DNA of 64,000 nt from Alphaproteobacteria bacterium (GTDB lineage: Bacteria; Pseudomonadota; Alphaproteobacteria; CALKHQ01): the NCBI GenBank assembly GCA_041396705.1, contig JAWKYB010000003.1:475576-539575 (forward strand), read 5' to 3'. Each line of letters begins with the position of its first letter. Position 1 is the stretch's first letter. Under the pieces are notes generated by a model. That model was given only the letters and a program-made list of their open reading frames with translations. It did not search any database and was not told where the DNA came from. Positions 19,106-28,845 of this stretch are shown one piece after another. The position numbers were made by a program, and so were the translations under genes.

Positions 19106-20233
19106 TCAGCCGCGCAGCGCGCCGATGTTGCGGCGGAAGCGGATCGCGGCGAAGGCGAAGAAGGCGCCGCCGATCGCGGCGACCAGCGCGAACTGCGGCC
19201 AGACGATGCCGAGGCCGGCGCCGCGGAACAGGATCGCCTGGGCGAAAGCGACGAAGTGGGTCGACGGCACCGCCTGCATCAGCGCCTGCAGCGCCTCCGG
19301 CTGGCTTTCGGTCGGTGTCTCGCCGCCGGACAGCATGTTCATCGGCAGCACCACCAGCATGAACAGCAGGCCGAACTGCGGCATCGACCGCGCCAGCGTC
19401 GCCAGGAAGATGCCGAGCGCGGTGGCGAAGAACAGGTACAGCACCACGCCGGCCAGGAACAACGGCCGCGAGCCGGCCACCGGCACCTGCAGCAGCGTCT
19501 CGACCACGATCCACAGCGACAGCGCGACCGCGACCAGGATGACCAGGCCGTTGGCCCAGACCTTGGCCAGCATGATCTGCAGCGGGCCGACCGGCATCAC
19601 CAGCAGGTGCTCGATGGTGCCGTGCTCGCGTTCGCGGATCAGCGCCGCACCGGTCAGCACGATCGCCAGCATGGAGACGTTGTTGATGATCTCCATCACG
19701 CTGGTGAACCAGGAGCTGGTCAGGTTCGGGTTGAAGGCATAGCGCGCGCGCAGGCTGACCGGCGCCGGCGCCGCCCGCCCGGCCGGGTCGACGAAGCGGG
19801 CCACCTCCTCGCCGACGATGGCGGCGATGTAGCCGGCGCCGATGCCGGCCTGCATCATCGCGGTGGCGTCGACATCGACCTGCACCGCCGGCCTGCGCCC
19901 GGCGACCACGTCGGCCTCGAAGCCGGGCGGGATCACCACGACGAAGGTGTAGCGGCCGACGTCCATCGCCGGGTCGATCTCGGCGAAGTCGATGAAGTCG
20001 GGCGGCTTGAAGCTGGGCGCCAGGAAGCCTTCGGCGATGCGGGCCGACAGCGCGGAGCGGTCCTGGTCGACCAGCGCGATCGAGCCGTTGCGCAGGTCGT
20101 GCGCCACGCCGGTGGCCGCGGTGTGGACCGACAGGCTGAACGCCCACGCGATCAGCACCAGCAGCACGTAGTCGCGGCGCAGGCTGTACAGCTCCTTGAC
20201 CCCGAGCCGGAACACGGTCGCCAGCCAGCGCAC
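19106..20233 (-). CDS. yhhJ: ABC-2 type export permease, YhhJ-like
   Basis: A 375-residue permease of the DrrB/ABC-2 type: one N-terminal membrane segment (RDYVLLVLIAWAFSLSVHT), a large periplasmic domain, then five segments including VSMLAIVLTGAALIREREHGTIEHLLV and MLVVLPMNMLSGGETP. The start is the GTG at 20233, three nt after the preceding stop and 9 nt from AGGAG. The frame also reads through upstream sequence to 22963, but that stretch is the broken out-of-frame part of the rbbA gene. It completes a yhiI-rbbA-yhhJ type operon for export of an unknown compound. Confidence 0.85.
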   Translation of the reverse strand: MRWLATVFRLGVKELYSLRRDYVLLVLIAWAFSLSVHTAATGVAHDLRNGSIALVDQDRSALSARIAEGFLAPSFKPPDFIDFAEIDPAMDVGRYTFVVVIPPGFEADVVAGRRPAVQVDVDATAMMQAGIGAGYIAAIVGEEVARFVDPAGRAAPAPVSLRARYAFNPNLTSSWFTSVMEIINNVSMLAIVLTGAALIREREHGTIEHLLVMPVGPLQIMLAKVWANGLVILVAVALSLWIVVETLLQVPVAGSRPLFLAGVVLYLFFATALGIFLATLARSMPQFGLLFMLVVLPMNMLSGGETPTESQPEALQALMQAVPSTHFVAFAQAILFRGAGLGIVWPQFALVAAIGGAFFAFAAIRFRRNIGALRG

Positions 20234-20235
20234 GC

Positions 20236-22963
20236 TCAGCGCTCCTGCTTGCGCAGCAGCAGCACGCTGACCGCGGTGAGCACGGGGAAGAAGGCGGCCA
20301 GCGCCAGCAGGTGCGGCGCCAGCTCGCGGAAGTCCAGCGCCTTGGCGTAGGTGCCGAGGCTGACCAGCATGAAATAGCTGGTCGGGAAGGCCTGGCCGAC
20401 CAGCGCGGCACCGCCTTCCAGCGAGGCGACCGGCTGCATCATGCCGGAGAACAGGGTCGCCGGCACCATGGTCGCGATCGCGCTGGCGAACAGGGCGGCG
20501 ATCTGGGTGCGGGTGAAGCCGGACACCATGAGGCCGAGGCCGGTGGTGGCGATGACATAGAGCAGGGCGCCGACGGTCAGCGTCGCGAAGCTGCCCTTGA
20601 CCGGCACGCCGAACAGGAACTGGGCCAGCGCGGCCATCGCCAGGAAGTTGACCATGCCGATCGCCACATAGGGCAGCTGCTTGCCGAGCAGGAACTCGCC
20701 GCGTCACCGGCGTCACGTGCAGGTTGGTGATCGAGCCCAGCTCCTTCTCCCGCACCACGCCCAGCGCGGTCAGCACCGCCGGGATGAAGATCAGCAGCAG
20801 CGCCACGATGATCGGCACCATCGTGTTGATGCTCTTGAACGCCTGGTTGTAGCGGAAGCGGGTCTCGACGGTGGCCGGCGCGGACTGCGGCGTGCGCCCG
20901 GTGGCACGGCGGCCGAGCTCGGCCAGATAGTCCCGGTGCAGGCCTTCCACATAGCCGCGCACGGTCTCGGCCCGGAATGGCATGCCGCCGTCGATCCAGG
21001 CCGCCACCTCGGCGGGGTCGCCGCGGGCGAGGTCGCGGCCGAAGCCGGGCGGGATCTCCAGCGCCAGGATGATCTCGCCGGACTGCAGCCGCCGGTCCAT
21101 CTCGGCATGGTCGGCGATCGGCGGCCGCTCGATGAAATAACGCGAGCTGGAGAAGGACTCCAGATAGGCCCGGCTCTCCGGCGTGCGGTCGCCGTCGAGC
21201 GCGGCGTAGGACAGGTCCTCGACGTCGAAGGTGATGCCATAGCCGAACACCAGCATCAGCATGGCGGTGCCGAGCAGGGCGAAGGCCAGCCGGATCGGGT
21301 CGCGGACCAGCTCCATCGTCTCGCGCCGCGAGTAGGCCAGCAGGCGTCGGCGGCTGAAGCGCATCGGCCGCGGCGGCGGCGCGGGCACGGCCGGCGGCGG
21401 TGCCACCGGCTGTGCCGGTGCGGCGCGGGCCGGGGCTGCCGCCTGCAGATAGGCGATGAACGCCTCCTCCAGCGTCCCCGCCCCCTTGGCCGCGATCAGC
21501 GCCGCCGGCGTGTCGCTGGCCAGCACCCGGCCCGCATCCATCAGCGAGATGCGGTCGCAGCGCTCGGCCTCGTTCATGAAGTGGGTCGAGATGAAGATGG
21601 TGACCCCGCGGTTGCGCGACAGGTCGATCAGCAGCGCCCAGAACCGGTCGCGCGCCACCGGGTCGACGCCGGAGGTCGGCTCGTCGAGAATCAGCATCTC
21701 CGGCTCGTGGATGATCGCCACCGCCAGCGACAGCCGCTGGCGCACGCCCAGCGGCAGCCGCTGCGCCAGCTCGTCGCCATAGCCGGCCAGCCCGAAGTCG
21801 GCGACCAGCGCGGCGATGCGCGCCTTCGCCCGGGCCTCGCCCAGGTGGAACAGCCGCGCATGCAGCCACAGGTTCTGCAGCACGCTGAGCTCGCCGTAGA
21901 GCGAGAAGGACTGCGACATGTAGCCGACCCGCTTGCGGGTGGCGATGTCGTGGGAGTTGGTGCGCGCGCCGAACAGCCAGGCCTCGCCGGCGCTGGGCTG
22001 CAGCAGGCCGGTCAGCATCTTCATCGTCGTGGTCTTGCCGCAGCCGTTGGAGCCGAGGAAGCCGAAGATCTCGCCCTTCTCGATGCGGAAGCTGACGTTG
22101 TCGACCGCGGTGAAGTCGCCGAACCGGCAGGTCAGCCCCTCGGCGACGATGGCCGGCGCGCCGTCGTGCAACCGCCGCGGTGCGATCGCCAGCTCGGCGT
22201 GCTCGGCCTGCTGCGCCGCCGGCAGCAGGGCAACGAAGGCGTGCTCCACGCTGTCGGCGCCGGTGCGCGCGATCAACTCCGCCGGGCTGCCGTTGGCCAG
22301 CACCCGGCCCGCATTCATGGCGAACAGCAGGTCGAACCGCTCGGCCTCGTCCATATAGGCGGTGGCGACGACGACGCTCATCTGCGGCCGCGCCCGGCGG
22401 ATGTCGGCGATCAGGTCCCAGAACTGCCGGCGCGACAGCGGGTCGACGCCGGTGGTCGGCTCGTCCAGCACCAGCAGGTCGGGGTCGTGGATCAGCGCGC
22501 AGCACAGGCCGAGCTTCTGCTTCATGCCGCCGGACAGCTTGCCGGCCGGCCGGTCGGGGAAGGGCTCGAGGCCGGTGGCGCGCAGCAGCACGTCGATCCG
22601 CCGCCGCCGCTCGTCGCGGTCCTGGCCGAACAGGCGGCCGAAGAACGCCAGGTTCTCGGCCACGGTCAGGTCCATGTACAGGTTCCTGCCCAGCCCCTGC
22701 GGCATGTAGGCGATGCGCGGGCACACGGCGGTGCGATGACGGCGCGAGGCCATGTCGCCGCCAAGCACCTCGACCGTGCCGGCCTGGATCGCGCGGGCGC
22801 CGGCGATCAGCCCGAGCAGGGTCGACTTGCCGACCCCGTCCGGCCCGATCAGGCCGACCACGGCGCCGTTCGGCACGGCAATCGCCACGTCGTCCAGCGC
22901 GACCACGCGGCGATAGCGGTGGCCGACGCCGGCGACGCGGACCGCGGCGGCCGCGTCGGTCAC
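20236..22963 (-). pseudogene. rbbA: RbbA-like double-ATPase/permease fusion with an internal frameshift
   Basis: The gene encodes two ABC ATPase domains followed by an ABC-2 permease. Domain 1 has GPDGVGKST and LSGGMKQKLGL; domain 2 has GSNGCGKTT, LPLGVRQRLSL and LILDEPTSGVDP. The membrane part starts near MRFSRRRLLAYSRRE. At about 20698 the frame changes: VTPVTR is followed out of frame by VPARQAAAL, while the next frame gives EFLLGKQLPYVAIGM and runs to TGA at 20236. A lost CG dinucleotide in a CGCG run would explain it, since relatives have one residue between TR and EFLLGKQ. As written the last membrane segments are lost. It overlaps the upstream HlyD gene by ATGA. Confidence 0.85.
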
Positions 22964-23949
22964 GACCCGGCGGCGGGCAGCCGCACCGCCAGCGCCTCGG
23001 GCCAGTCGCCGCCCGGCGCGAGCATGATGAACGCCTCGCCGGGCAGGCCGGTCTTCACCTGGTCGGCATGGGCGCGCAGCAGGTCCGGCGCGATGCGGAC
23101 CTTGACCCGGAACATCAGCTTCTCGCGCTCGCTGCGGGTTTCCACCTCGCGCGGGGTGAACTGGGCCTCGGCGGCGATGAACGAGACGGTGGCCGGGATC
23201 ACGTAGTCCGGCGCGGCGTCCAGCACGATGCGGGCCTCGGCGCCCATCGCCACCCGGCCGACCTGATCGGTGGGCAGGAACACGGTCATGGTGACGTTGC
23301 TGAGGTCGAGCAGCGTCAATACCGGGCCGCCGGCGCCCAGCACCTCGCCCGGCTCGGCCAGCCGGTACTGCACCCGGCCGTCGCGCGGCGCGGTCAGGAT
23401 GGCGTCGTCGATCTGGGTCTCGATCCGCGCGGCCTCGGCGTCGGCCGCATCCACCGCGCGCTCGGCGCTGGCCAGGGCGGCCTCTGCGGCACGCAGCGCG
23501 GCGCGCGCGGTCTCCACTGCCGCCTCGCGCTGGTCGTAGGCCTGGCGGCTGATGAAGCCCTTCTCCAGCAGCGCCACGGCGCGCTCCAGCTCCTGCTCGG
23601 CGAGATGCAGCTCGCTCTCGCGCTGGGCGATCGCGGCCTCAGCCTGCGCGGCGACCTCGCGCTGATAGGCGATGTCCGCCTGTGCCCTGGCCAGGCTGGC
23701 GTCCAGCTCGGCGGTGTCCATCAGCGCCAGCACCTGGCCGGCGGCGACGCTGTCGCCCTCTTCGACCAGCACGTCGTCGACCCGGCCGGGGACGCGGGTG
23801 GCGACGGTCACCTGCTCGGCCTCGATGCGGCCGTTGCCGGAGCCGATGTAGTCGGGCAGGCCGTTGCCGTCGTTCAGCCACCACCATCCGGCGGCGGCCG
23901 CCGCTGCCACGACGGCCAACGCGATCACCAGCCTGTTGGTCCTGCTCAC
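22960..23949 (-). CDS. yhiI: HlyD-family periplasmic adaptor, YhiI-like
   Basis: The 329-residue protein has an N-terminal membrane anchor (LVIALAVVAAAAAAGWWWL), a lipoyl half-motif (VATRVPGRVDDVLVEEGDSV), a long alpha-helical coiled-coil hairpin (about residues 80-175, Ala/Glu/Arg rich), the matching lipoyl half (ILTAPRDGRVQYRLAEPGEV) and a beta-barrel domain. It links the inner-membrane exporter to an outer-membrane channel. The stop overlaps the RbbA start (ATGA), as in E. coli yhiI-rbbA-yhhJ. No TolC-like gene is nearby. Confidence 0.9.
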   Translation of the reverse strand: MSRTNRLVIALAVVAAAAAAGWWWLNDGNGLPDYIGSGNGRIEAEQVTVATRVPGRVDDVLVEEGDSVAAGQVLALMDTAELDASLARAQADIAYQREVAAQAEAAIAQRESELHLAEQELERAVALLEKGFISRQAYDQREAAVETARAALRAAEAALASAERAVDAADAEAARIETQIDDAILTAPRDGRVQYRLAEPGEVLGAGGPVLTLLDLSNVTMTVFLPTDQVGRVAMGAEARIVLDAAPDYVIPATVSFIAAEAQFTPREVETRSEREKLMFRVKVRIAPDLLRAHADQVKTGLPGEAFIMLAPGGDWPEALAVRLPAAGS

Positions 23950-24056
23950 GGGCCCGTCCGTGCTCCCGGTTTCCCCCGCCCGACGGGCGCGGCGGCGATC
24001 CTAGCAGACCGCCCTTTCATTTTCGGCCGCGGTGGGACGGGTCGCCTTGACGCAGG

Positions 24057-25091
24057 TCAGCGCCGCCTGCGCCGGGCCGGCGGCGCGCAGCTGTCGCGCA
24101 CGATCAGCTCCGGCTCCAGCAGCTCGCGCCGCGGCGCGGTCGGCCCCTCGCCGCGCAGCAGCGGCATCAGCCGCTCGACCGCGCGGCGGCCGATTGCTTC
24201 CAGCGGCTGCGAGACGGTGGTCAGGCGCGGATAGAAGGCGTTGGCCCACTCGAAATCGTCGATCGTCACCACCGACAGGTCGTCCGGCACCCTGAGGCCG
24301 GCCTCGGCGATGGCGCGCAGCGCGCCGATCGCCATCAGGTTGTTGGCGACGAAGATCGCGGTCGGGCGCTTCGGCAGCGCCAGCAGCGCCTGGCACTTGC
24401 GGTAGGCATCCGGGCTGTGGAAGTCCGCCTTGCGGAACAGCTCGGGGTCGCGCTCGGCGTCGCTGCCGTTCAGCGCGGCCTCGAATCCGGCCGACCGTTC
24501 CAGCGACGGCGACAGATGGTCGGGCCCCAGCACGGCGCCGATCCGGCGGTGGCCCAGGCTCAGCAGGTGCCGCACCGCCAGTTCGGCCGCCAGCCGGTTG
24601 TCGGTGGTCACGCATTCCAGGTCCAGCCCGGGGATGTCGCGGTCGACCAGCACGGTCGGCACGCCGATATGCTCGCGCCAGTCCTGGGTATAGGTCTCGT
24701 GCGGGCCGGTGATCGACAGGATCAGGCCGTCGACGTCCTGCGCGCGGGCATGGCCGAGGTAGCGCCGCTCCTTGACCTCGTCCTCGCCGGAATTGTTCAG
24801 CAGCAGCGCATAGCCGCGCTGGTCGGCCTCGCGCTCGACGATCCGGCCGATCGTGCCGAAGAACGGGTTGGCGATGTCGGGCACGATCAGCGACAGCATC
24901 ATGGTCTTGCCCTGACGCAGGCTGCGGGCGGACCGCTGCGGCGCATAGCCCAGCTCCGCCACCGCGCGGCGCACGCGGGCCTCGCGCGCCGGGCTGACCC
25001 GGGCGCTCTGGTTCAGCACGGCCGAAACCGTCGCGATCGACACGCCGGCCGCCTCGGCCACGTCGCGGATGGTGGCGATCTGTCGCTTCAA
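24057..25091 (-). CDS. LacI-family transcriptional regulator
   Basis: The 344-residue protein has a classic LacI headpiece (TIRDVAEAAGVSIATVSAVL, hinge PQRSARSLRQGK) and a periplasmic-binding-like sensor domain (VPDIANPFFGTIGRIVE, ERSAGFEAAL, IFVANNLMAIGALRA, TIDDFEWANAFYP). It starts with TTG at 25091, with AGGA just upstream. It is divergent from the PhyH-HEAT gene, and a CGAAACGTTTCG operator lies between them, so it probably represses that gene and itself. The inducer is unknown, likely a sugar or sugar acid. Confidence 0.92.
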   Translation of the reverse strand: MKRQIATIRDVAEAAGVSIATVSAVLNQSARVSPAREARVRRAVAELGYAPQRSARSLRQGKTMMLSLIVPDIANPFFGTIGRIVEREADQRGYALLLNNSGEDEVKERRYLGHARAQDVDGLILSITGPHETYTQDWREHIGVPTVLVDRDIPGLDLECVTTDNRLAAELAVRHLLSLGHRRIGAVLGPDHLSPSLERSAGFEAALNGSDAERDPELFRKADFHSPDAYRKCQALLALPKRPTAIFVANNLMAIGALRAIAEAGLRVPDDLSVVTIDDFEWANAFYPRLTTVSQPLEAIGRRAVERLMPLLRGEGPTAPRRELLEPELIVRDSCAPPARRRRR

Positions 25092-25190
25092 CTTGTCCTC
25101 GAATGCCGTTGCGGTGGTCGGACGCGTTCATACACGCAGCCGCCGGCGGTGCGAACACTTGCATGATCGCGCCGCTCGTGTAATCTCCGC

Positions 25191-25202
25191 CGAAACGTTT
25201 CG
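25191..25202. promoter_or_regulatory. LacI-family operator
   Basis: CGAAACGTTTCG is a perfect 12-bp palindrome with the central CG typical of LacI/GalR operators. It sits between the divergent lacI-type gene and the dioxygenase gene, 65 bp before the latter's ATG. Confidence 0.75.
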
Positions 25203-25266
25203 AAGTGCCGCGACCGTCCCGCGCCGAGGGGAACGCAGCACGTCTCGGATCTCGGGAGGCCCAGCC

Positions 25267-26910
25267 ATGGAAGTCCGCGAACGCCCGCCGGAATGGCGTT
25301 ACCAGCGTCAGTTCCTCTACGAGGAGGGCGTGGTCACGCAGGCGCGCCGGCCGGACCTGCTGCGGCCGGTCACGCCGAAGCTGCTCGACGATGACCAGGT
25401 GCGCCAGTTCCTCGCCAACGGCTACCTGCTGCTGCAGCCGGAGCTGCCGGCGGAGTTCCACCAGGACCTGTACCGCCGCTTCGACCGGATCATCGGTTCG
25501 GACAACGACGACAACCCCGGCAACAACCTGCTGCCGCTGGTGCCCGAGCTGCAGCTGGTGTTCGACGACCCGGTGGTGAAGGGCGCGCTGACCAGCGTGC
25601 TGGGCGACGGCTACCTGATGCATCCGCACCGGGTGCTGCACGACAACCCGCCGGGCAGCGACGCCCAGGTCTGGCACCACGACAGCTACTGGGGCTACAA
25701 GCGCAAGGTGCACAACCATCACCCGTGGTGGGTGATGATCATGTACTACCCGCAGGCGATCTTCGAGCAGATCGGGCCGACCGGCGTCATCCCCGGCAGC
25801 CAGTGCATCGCCCAGCGGCTGGAGGACATCGAGCAGCTCGGCCGCTGCGCCGAGGGCCCGGCCGGCACCTGCATGATGATCCACTACGACATCTGGCACC
25901 GGAAGATGAAGAACTTCACCGACCTGAAGCGGTTCATGGTGAAGTTCGAGTTCATCCGCATGCAGCGCCCGTCCGGCGTGACCTGGGACAGCGCGGAGGA
26001 CGAGTGGCGGGATCCGGCCCGCCTGCCCGACTATGCGATGCGCCCGGTCTGGCGCGCCCACTGGCACTGGCTCGGCGGGCGAACGCTGGCGCCGGCGACC
26101 GGCGGCGCGGGCACGCTCGACGCGGCCCTGGCCGGGCTCGACGCCGACAACAACCACGACCGCGCCCAGGCGGTCGCCGCGGTGGCGGCGCTGGGCAGCG
26201 CGGCGGCGCCGGCGACGGACCGGCTGGTCGGGCTGCTCGGCGACGACAGCGAGGTGGTCGGCCTCGACGCCGCCTATACCCTGGCGGCGCTGGGCGAGGC
26301 GGCGGTCGGGCCGCTGGTCGCCGCCCTGCGCGGCGACGACGGCGTCAACGTCGACGACGCCCGCTGCTTCATCGACGAGGGCCAGAAGAGCGAGCTGGAG
26401 ATGGTGGCGCGCAACGCGGCGCACGGGCTTGCCGCCATCGGCCGGCCGGCGCAGGCGGCCCTGCTCGACTGCGCCGCCGACGGCGGGCCGCGGGTACGCA
26501 AATACGCCTGCTTCGCCCTGGGCGAGTTGGACAGCGACGACGACGCGGTGATCGACGCGCTGGTCGCCGGCTGCGCCGATGCGGAACCCGCCGTGCGGCT
26601 GAACGCGGTCGAGGCGCTAGGCCTGAAGCAGGGCACCGACCGCGCCGCGCTGGCCTTGGCCGCGGCGCTGTCCGACGACGACGACGAGGTGCGGTTCAAC
26701 GCGGCGCTGGCGCTGGCGCGGCTCGGCCCGGCGGGCGACCCGGCGGTGCCGGCGCTGAAGCAGGCGCTGACCGACGGCAACCGCTACACCATGGGCTACG
26801 CCGTCGAGGCGCTGGACCGGATCGGCACGCCGGCCGCGCTGGCCGTGCTGCTGCCGTTCCTCAGGCTCTCCCGCTGGTGTCCGCTGACGACGCGGGAGAA
26901 CCTGTTCTGA
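25267..26910 (+). CDS. Phytanoyl-CoA dioxygenase (PhyH) fused to HEAT repeats
   Basis: The 547-residue protein has two parts. Residues about 1-280 are a PhyH-type Fe(II)/2-oxoglutarate oxygenase: H137 and D139 in VWHHDSYWGYK, a distal H211 in YDIWHRK and Arg residues in LKRFMVKFEF. Residues about 285-530 are Ala-rich HEAT/PBS-lyase-like repeats (AAVAALGSAAAPATDRLVGL, RKYACFALGELDSDDDAVI, VRFNAALALARLGPAG). The ATG at 25267 has GGGAGG 8 nt upstream. It is controlled from a region with a LacI operator. The substrate is unknown; the repeats could bind a protein partner or bulky substrate. Confidence 0.87.
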   Translation: MEVRERPPEWRYQRQFLYEEGVVTQARRPDLLRPVTPKLLDDDQVRQFLANGYLLLQPELPAEFHQDLYRRFDRIIGSDNDDNPGNNLLPLVPELQLVFDDPVVKGALTSVLGDGYLMHPHRVLHDNPPGSDAQVWHHDSYWGYKRKVHNHHPWWVMIMYYPQAIFEQIGPTGVIPGSQCIAQRLEDIEQLGRCAEGPAGTCMMIHYDIWHRKMKNFTDLKRFMVKFEFIRMQRPSGVTWDSAEDEWRDPARLPDYAMRPVWRAHWHWLGGRTLAPATGGAGTLDAALAGLDADNNHDRAQAVAAVAALGSAAAPATDRLVGLLGDDSEVVGLDAAYTLAALGEAAVGPLVAALRGDDGVNVDDARCFIDEGQKSELEMVARNAAHGLAAIGRPAQAALLDCAADGGPRVRKYACFALGELDSDDDAVIDALVAGCADAEPAVRLNAVEALGLKQGTDRAALALAAALSDDDDEVRFNAALALARLGPAGDPAVPALKQALTDGNRYTMGYAVEALDRIGTPAALAVLLPFLRLSRWCPLTTRENLF

Positions 26911-26919
26911 CCGGAATTC

Positions 26920-26940
26920 GCCGCCGCAGGCCGCGGCGGC
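26920..26940. terminator. Bidirectional stem-loop between convergent genes
   Basis: GCCGCCGC and GCGGCGGC pair perfectly over a 5-nt loop, 10 bp from the dioxygenase stop and 11 bp from the methyltransferase stop. Confidence 0.6.
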
Positions 26941-26950
26941 GGATGTCTCC

Positions 26951-27799
26951 TTAGGGGAGGAGCGCGAACAGGTCGACATGGCCGATCTCGGCCATGTCGG
27001 CCTTTCGTCGCGCAGACAGCCAGTCCGCCAGATCGTCTGCGGCCACCGCGCCGGTCTCGCCGACCGCGGCGGCGATGCCCTCGGCCAGCGCGCGCATCAG
27101 CGCGCGGTCGCGCCGCCCGGACAGCACCCACGGGCTCGGCGCGATCACGGTCTCGTAGCCGACCCGTCGCAGCTTGTCGGCCAGCGCCTGCGCCGCCCGC
27201 GGCCCCAGCGCCGGGCCGAAGTCCTTCTCGCCCTGCTGGTGCGCGTTGAACGCCGCCTGCACCGCCGCGTCGGCGGCATGCGGCGGCCGCCAGCGCTCCA
27301 CACCGGCATAGACCAGCGTCATCAGCACCGCGCAGCCCCGCGCCGCCACCGCCGCGGCCAGCCGGCTCAGCCAGGCATCCGAGACCAGGTCGATCAGCGC
27401 CGAGCCGTTGATCAGGTCGACCCGGGCCGGCAACAGCGCATCCAGGTCCCCGCGCAGGTCGGCGCGGCGCAGCGTCACCCGCAGCTGACGCTCTCCCCTG
27501 GCCAGCCGCAGCGCCTCGCCGTCGGCGTCCGCCCGGTCGGCCCAGGCCGACAGGCGCCGCGGCGCCGCCGCCAGCAGCGCCGGGTCGTGGTCGAGCAGTA
27601 GCCAGTCCTGGCGCTGCGGCAGCAGGTCGGCCAGCGCGCGTACCGACGAGCCGGTGCCGGCGCCGAGGTCGCAGACCGCGATGCGCTCTCGTTTGGCGAA
27701 CGTGTCGCGCACCATGCCGGCGAGGCCGACGTTGCGGGCGCGCATGTCGGCGGGTTCGCGCAGCGCCAGCCAGTCGGCGCTGAACCGGTCGCCCGACCC
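26951..27799 (-). CDS. Class I SAM-dependent methyltransferase
   Basis: The recognisable protein starts near FSADWLALREPADMRARN (27784) and runs about 280 residues. VCDLGAGTGSSVRAL is the SAM-binding motif I; LLLDHDPALL and VDLINGSALIDLVSDAW are motifs II and IV. The substrate is unknown. No start codon lies in frame at the expected place: the frame stays open upstream only because of GC-rich sequence inside the glycosyltransferase gene. One extra G in the GCGGGGTC run near 27800 would fuse the two genes into one reading frame. It is therefore either the C-terminal half of a fusion with a frameshift, or a gene with a hidden start. Confidence 0.75.
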   Translation of the reverse strand, partial: GSGDRFSADWLALREPADMRARNVGLAGMVRDTFAKRERIAVCDLGAGTGSSVRALADLLPQRQDWLLLDHDPALLAAAPRRLSAWADRADADGEALRLARGERQLRVTLRRADLRGDLDALLPARVDLINGSALIDLVSDAWLSRLAAAVAARGCAVLMTLVYAGVERWRPPHAADAAVQAAFNAHQQGEKDFGPALGPRAAQALADKLRRVGYETVIAPSPWVLSGRRDRALMRALAEGIAAAVGETGAVAADDLADWLSARRKADMAEIGHVDLFALLP

Positions 27800-28845
27800 C
27801 GCTCCAGCACGGCGCGGACGATGCCGGCGGTGTCCGGCCAGCGCGGCAGGCGGGCGCCGGCCCGACGTGCCGCCGCGGCCAGCCGCTCCGCCAGCGCCGG
27901 GTCGGCCAGCAGGGCGGCGACCGCATCGCGCAGTGCTGAGGCGTCGCCGGGCGCCACCAGGATGCCGGCATCGGCCGGCACCAGGTCGGGCACCGCGCCG
28001 CCGGCGGCCGCCACCACCGGCAGGCCGGCGGCCAGTGCCTCGGCGAAGACCATGCCGTAACCCTCGTAGTGCGAGGCCAGCACGAACAGGTCGGCCTGGG
28101 CGTAGTGCCGGTGCAGCGCGTCGTCGTCGACCGCGCCGGTCAGCGCGATGCGCCCGGCGAGCCCGGCCGCCGCGATCTGGCTGCGCAGGCGAGCCGCACA
28201 GGCGGGGTCGCGGTCCAGGCTGCCGACGAAGCGGGCGGTCCAAGGCATCTGCGCAAGCCCTGCCAGCGCCTCGACCAGCACCGCGTGGCCCTTGCGCGGG
28301 GTGACGGTGCCGGTGGCAAGGATCACCGGCGGGCGGTTGCCGCGCGGCGCCGGCGCCAATGCCATCGTGCCCGGCGGCGCCACCGTGATGTCCGCCGCGG
28401 TCACGCCCAGCCGCGCGGTCAGGGTGGCGGCGACGTGGGCGCTGGGCACCAGCACGGCGCTGGCATGGGTCAGCGCCCGCGCCTCCGCCTCGAGCAGGCG
28501 TTCGGCGACGGCCGGGCCGAGCCCGGTCTCCAGGCCCAGCGGGTGGTGCAGCAGCACCACCAGCGGCGCCTTGGCCGCCGTCAGCACCGCGTCCGGCAGC
28601 GCACCGAACGCCAGCCCGTCGACCAGGGCGGCGCGGTCGGCCGGCAGGCCGGCCAGGATCGCCGCCGTCCGCGCCAGGCTTTCCGCCGACGGGAACGGGA
28701 AGTCGCCGGGCAGCATCACCGGCTCCAGCGCCAGCCCGGCCGCCGGCCCGTGCGCGATCAGCGCCCGGGCATAGGCATAGCCGCCGGTCGGGCTGTCGAG
28801 ATCGCCGGGAATCAGGAACGGGTGCGGGCCGCGCGCGGCGGTCAA
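27798..28845 (-). CDS. GT4-family glycosyltransferase
   Basis: About 349 residues of a GT-B glycosyltransferase: LIPGDLDSPTGGYAYARALI (acceptor side), VLVPSAHVAATL, ILATGTVTPRKGHAVLVEAL and the nucleotide-sugar site ADLFVLASHYEGYGMVFAEALAAGLPVVA with the retaining-GT glutamates. The start is TTG at 28845, overlapping the TGA of the pterin synthase gene (TTGA). No stop codon occurs at its natural C-terminus near 27800; as written it reads on out of frame through the methyltransferase to 27475. It probably transfers a sugar to a small molecule made by its neighbours. Confidence 0.8.

Noticed and set aside
19106..22963. Single 1285-residue ABC protein
   Set aside because: The stretch at about 20236-20700 is out of frame; the true permease sequence is in another frame with its own stop at 20236.
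24001..26424. 807-residue minus-strand frame covering LacI and the PhyH gene
   Set aside because: It reads LacI and PhyH-HEAT sequence in wrong frames or antisense and has no recognisable domain.
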